The notes below the pieces were generated by a model, which was given only the letters and a program-made list of their open reading frames with translations, was not told the origin of the DNA and did no database searches. The translations under genes and the position numbers were made by a program. A DNA stretch of 45,187 nt from Paracoccaceae bacterium (GTDB lineage Bacteria > Pseudomonadota > Alphaproteobacteria > Rhodobacterales > Rhodobacteraceae), in NCBI GenBank assembly GCA_020629115.1, contig JAHDDY010000022.1, positions 2,719-47,905 on the forward strand, given 5' to 3'. Shown one piece after another: positions 42,380 through 45,187 of this stretch. Every line of letters starts with the position of its first letter. Positions within the stretch are counted from its first letter, which is position 1.

Positions 42380-42904
42380 TCAGGCGCGCGCGGCGGGCGC
42401 GGTGGATTGCACGGCCCCCGACGCCCCGCCCTGCGGCGTACCCAGTTCGGCGGCGGCCTGCTGGACTGCGGCGACGATCTGGGGATAAGCGGCACAGCGG
42501 CACAGGTTGCCGCTCATCCATTCGGCGATCTCCACCTCCGACCCTGCGTGTCCCTCGCGGATGCAGGCGACCGCCGAGACCACCTGACCGGGCGTGCAGT
42601 AGCCGCATTGCAGCGCGTCCTGCTCGACGAAGGCGCGCTGTACGGCGTGGAGCGTGCCGTCCGCGGCGGCCAGCCCCTCCACGGTCGTCACCTCCCGCCC
42701 ATGAACGGCGGCGGCGAGGACCATGCAGGCATTCACCCGCTCCCCGTCCAGGAGGACGGTGCAGGCCCCGCACGCCCCTTCGGCGCAGCCCTTCTTGGTG
42801 CCCGTCGCCCCCAACCGCTCGCGCAGGAGGTCGAGCAGGGTGACGCGCGCCTCGTGCGTGACGGCGCGGTCGGTGCCGTTGAGGACGAAGCGCGTGGCGG
42901 GCAT
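42380..42904 (-). CDS. paoA: Aldehyde oxidoreductase [2Fe-2S] subunit (PaoA-like), no Tat signal
   Basis: A 174-residue small subunit with two [2Fe-2S] clusters: GTKKGCAEGACGACTVLLDGE (plant ferredoxin type) and the C-terminal QCGYCTPGQ and GNLCRCAAYPQI. E. coli PaoA carries an N-terminal Tat signal that exports the whole complex. This protein has only MPATRFVLNGT before the domain, so the enzyme should be cytoplasmic. An alternative GTG start at 42940 has a better ribosome site (GGAG, seven bases upstream) and adds 12 residues, but still no twin-arginine signal. Confidence 0.87.
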   Translation of the reverse strand: MPATRFVLNGTDRAVTHEARVTLLDLLRERLGATGTKKGCAEGACGACTVLLDGERVNACMVLAAAVHGREVTTVEGLAAADGTLHAVQRAFVEQDALQCGYCTPGQVVSAVACIREGHAGSEVEIAEWMSGNLCRCAAYPQIVAAVQQAAAELGTPQGGASGAVQSTAPAARA

Positions 42905-43008
42905 CGCCTCGCCGGGATGGTCGTGGGGCCGGGTGGTCACGGGATCGCTCCGTCCTTGGCTCAACGGGAAAGGTCCGGCCCGCGCGGATGGCGCGGACCG
43001 GCGGTCGG

Positions 43009-44127
<1,119 letters not shown>

Positions 44128-44157
44128 GGTCTGTCCTTTCGTGGATGGTGTGAAATG

Positions 44158-45066
44158 TCAGGCCGTCGCGCCGCCCTTCGCGGACGGCGGATGGCCGAAG
44201 CGCAGCAACAGCGCGACGCTCGACAGGATCAGCGCGCAGCCCGCCGCCTGCGGCAGGCCGAACCGCTCGCCCAGCAGCAAGAGGCCGAGCAGCGCGGAGA
44301 CGGCGGGCGCGACATAGGCGAAGGAATTCGCGACCGCCGGGGGCGCGACCTCCGTGAGGTGGACGAAGAGCGGGAAGCCGACGAGGCTGACGGCCAGCGC
44401 CATGAAGGCGACGGCTCCCCAGGCGGCGGGCGCGATGGCGCCGGGATCGACCCGCCCCCACTCGCCCGCCGCCGCGCTGGCGATGGCCAATGCCGCCCCG
44501 CCCACGATCATCTGCATCGCGCTGGCGGTCAGGGCGTCGGGGGACTGCGCCATGCGCTCGCCCAGCGTCGAGCCGGTCGCCCATGCCAGCGCCGCCCCGA
44601 TGACGAGCAGCACCGGCACCGCGCCCCCCGCACCGAGCGAGGCGGCCCCGAGCACCCCGACGCCCAGCACGCCGAGGCCGATGGCCCCGAAGCCGGTCGC
44701 CGTCACGGGGGCGAACCCGCCCCAATGCCCGATCAGTGCCGCGAAGAGCGGCGTGGACGCCATCAGCAGGGCGACCGTGCCCGCCGGCAGGTCGGCGATG
44801 GCGATCACCGCCATCCCCTGCCCGCCGAGCAACATGCACAACCCGGCCACCGCCGCCCCCCGCCACGGGGCGCGGGAGCGCACCCCAACCGCCCGCCCGG
44901 CGACGACGCGCCAGAGCAGCAGCAGCGCCCCCACGAGGGCGAAGCGCGCGCCCAGCATCAGGGGCGGCACCCCGCCCTCGACCGCGATCTTCGCCGCGAC
45001 GTAGCCCGCGCCGAAGATCAGGTAGGTCGCGACGAGCGTGGGCAGCAATCGCGCCGTGCCGCTCAC
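44158..45066 (-). CDS. EamA/DMT-family transporter
   Basis: About 302 residues with ten hydrophobic segments in two EamA repeats (for example LVATYLIFGAGYVAAKIAV at the start and VANSFAYVAPAVSALLGLLLLGE in the second half). DMT permeases of this kind export amino acids, metabolites or drugs; the substrate is unknown. The GTG at 45066 gives the usual N-terminus just before the first helix. A TTG at 45111 would give 317 residues and would overlap the stop of the upstream gene (TTGA), so coupling from that codon is possible. It ends 30 bases before the Tat aldo/keto reductase. Confidence 0.85.
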   Translation of the reverse strand: MSGTARLLPTLVATYLIFGAGYVAAKIAVEGGVPPLMLGARFALVGALLLLWRVVAGRAVGVRSRAPWRGAAVAGLCMLLGGQGMAVIAIADLPAGTVALLMASTPLFAALIGHWGGFAPVTATGFGAIGLGVLGVGVLGAASLGAGGAVPVLLVIGAALAWATGSTLGERMAQSPDALTASAMQMIVGGAALAIASAAAGEWGRVDPGAIAPAAWGAVAFMALAVSLVGFPLFVHLTEVAPPAVANSFAYVAPAVSALLGLLLLGERFGLPQAAGCALILSSVALLLRFGHPPSAKGGATA

Positions 45067-45107
45067 CCGCGCATCCCCGTCCGCCCGCCGGAACCCGCGC
45101 GCATGGC

Positions 45108-45187
45108 TCAACCTTCCGGCACGGTATCGCGAACGTAGGCGTTGCCGCGCTGGTTGCGCACGTCGAGGCTCATCGCCTCGACCTTCC
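45108..45187 (-). CDS. C-terminal end of an unidentified gene (partial)
   Basis: The minus strand has an open frame entering from the right edge and ending in VRDTVPEG and a TGA at 45110-45108. Only about 25 codons are seen (KVEAMSLDVRNQRGNAYV...). The gene family is not recognisable. Its stop overlaps the possible TTG start of the DMT transporter, consistent with it being the upstream gene of the same operon. Confidence 0.45.
   Translation of the reverse strand, partial: KVEAMSLDVRNQRGNAYVRDTVPEG

Overview
The window is a very GC-rich stretch of chromosome from an alphaproteobacterium, most likely of the Rhodobacterales/Roseobacter type. This rests on gene content: a compact cheB-cheD-STAS-cheY-cheA-cheW-cheR-cheY operon, a class II B12-dependent ribonucleotide reductase, IalB, DUF882, a TRAP (DctPQM-type) transporter locus, phenylacetate degradation genes and heavy use of ATGA start/stop overlaps. 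No rRNA, tRNA, CRISPR array, insertion sequence or prophage was seen.

Layout. 1-5272: a divergent phenylacetyl-CoA (paa) island. The edge of probable paaK, then paaI and paaG, read leftward. A frameshifted P-loop ATPase, a cytochrome P450 and paaZ read rightward, joined by 4-base overlaps. 5517-16038: a chemotaxis operon ending in a small DxxxQ protein that resembles a CheT/CheZ-like phosphatase, followed by a lone fliF and a methyl-accepting chemotaxis protein with a CheR-docking C-terminus. 16081-18891 (minus): O-acetylhomoserine sulfhydrylase, with a hairpin that would cover its ribosome binding site, and a Sel1-repeat envelope protein. 18892-19306: a gene-free stretch packed with palindromes, including one of two copies of a dispersed element. 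19307-22972 (minus): nrdJ, with probable NrdR boxes in a 419-base leader. 23392-25220 (plus): a degenerate receiver-like protein, a helical protein possibly of the DUF1465/RcdA type, and an IalB-family secreted protein. 25228-29498 (minus): an envelope operon of L,D-transpeptidase, lpxD, a dedicated acyl carrier protein and a ketoacyl synthase, divergent from a DUF882 murein endopeptidase-like gene.

30338-37277: a hexuronate catabolic locus. A GntR/FCD regulator, uxaC and uxuB read rightward. An SDR dehydrogenase and a badly decayed TRAP transporter (dctP, dctQ and dctM all broken) read leftward, followed by a redoxin. A UxuR-like operator sits in the divergent promoter region. 37297-39106: a secreted cytochrome c and an orphan ABC transporter membrane domain without an ATPase domain. 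39108-45187 (minus): a PaoABC-like molybdenum aldehyde oxidoreductase operon preceded by a Tat-exported aldo/keto reductase and a drug/metabolite transporter, with the end of one more gene at the right edge.

The most notable points are: the DxxxQ protein closing the che operon and its C-terminal DVELF motif shared with CheD; the multi-lesion TRAP locus beside apparently intact uronate genes; the hairpin-rich intergenic region and its second dispersed copy; and the candidate NrdR, UxuR-type and RBS-hairpin control sites. All functional assignments come from reading the sequence and known family motifs; no database search was run.
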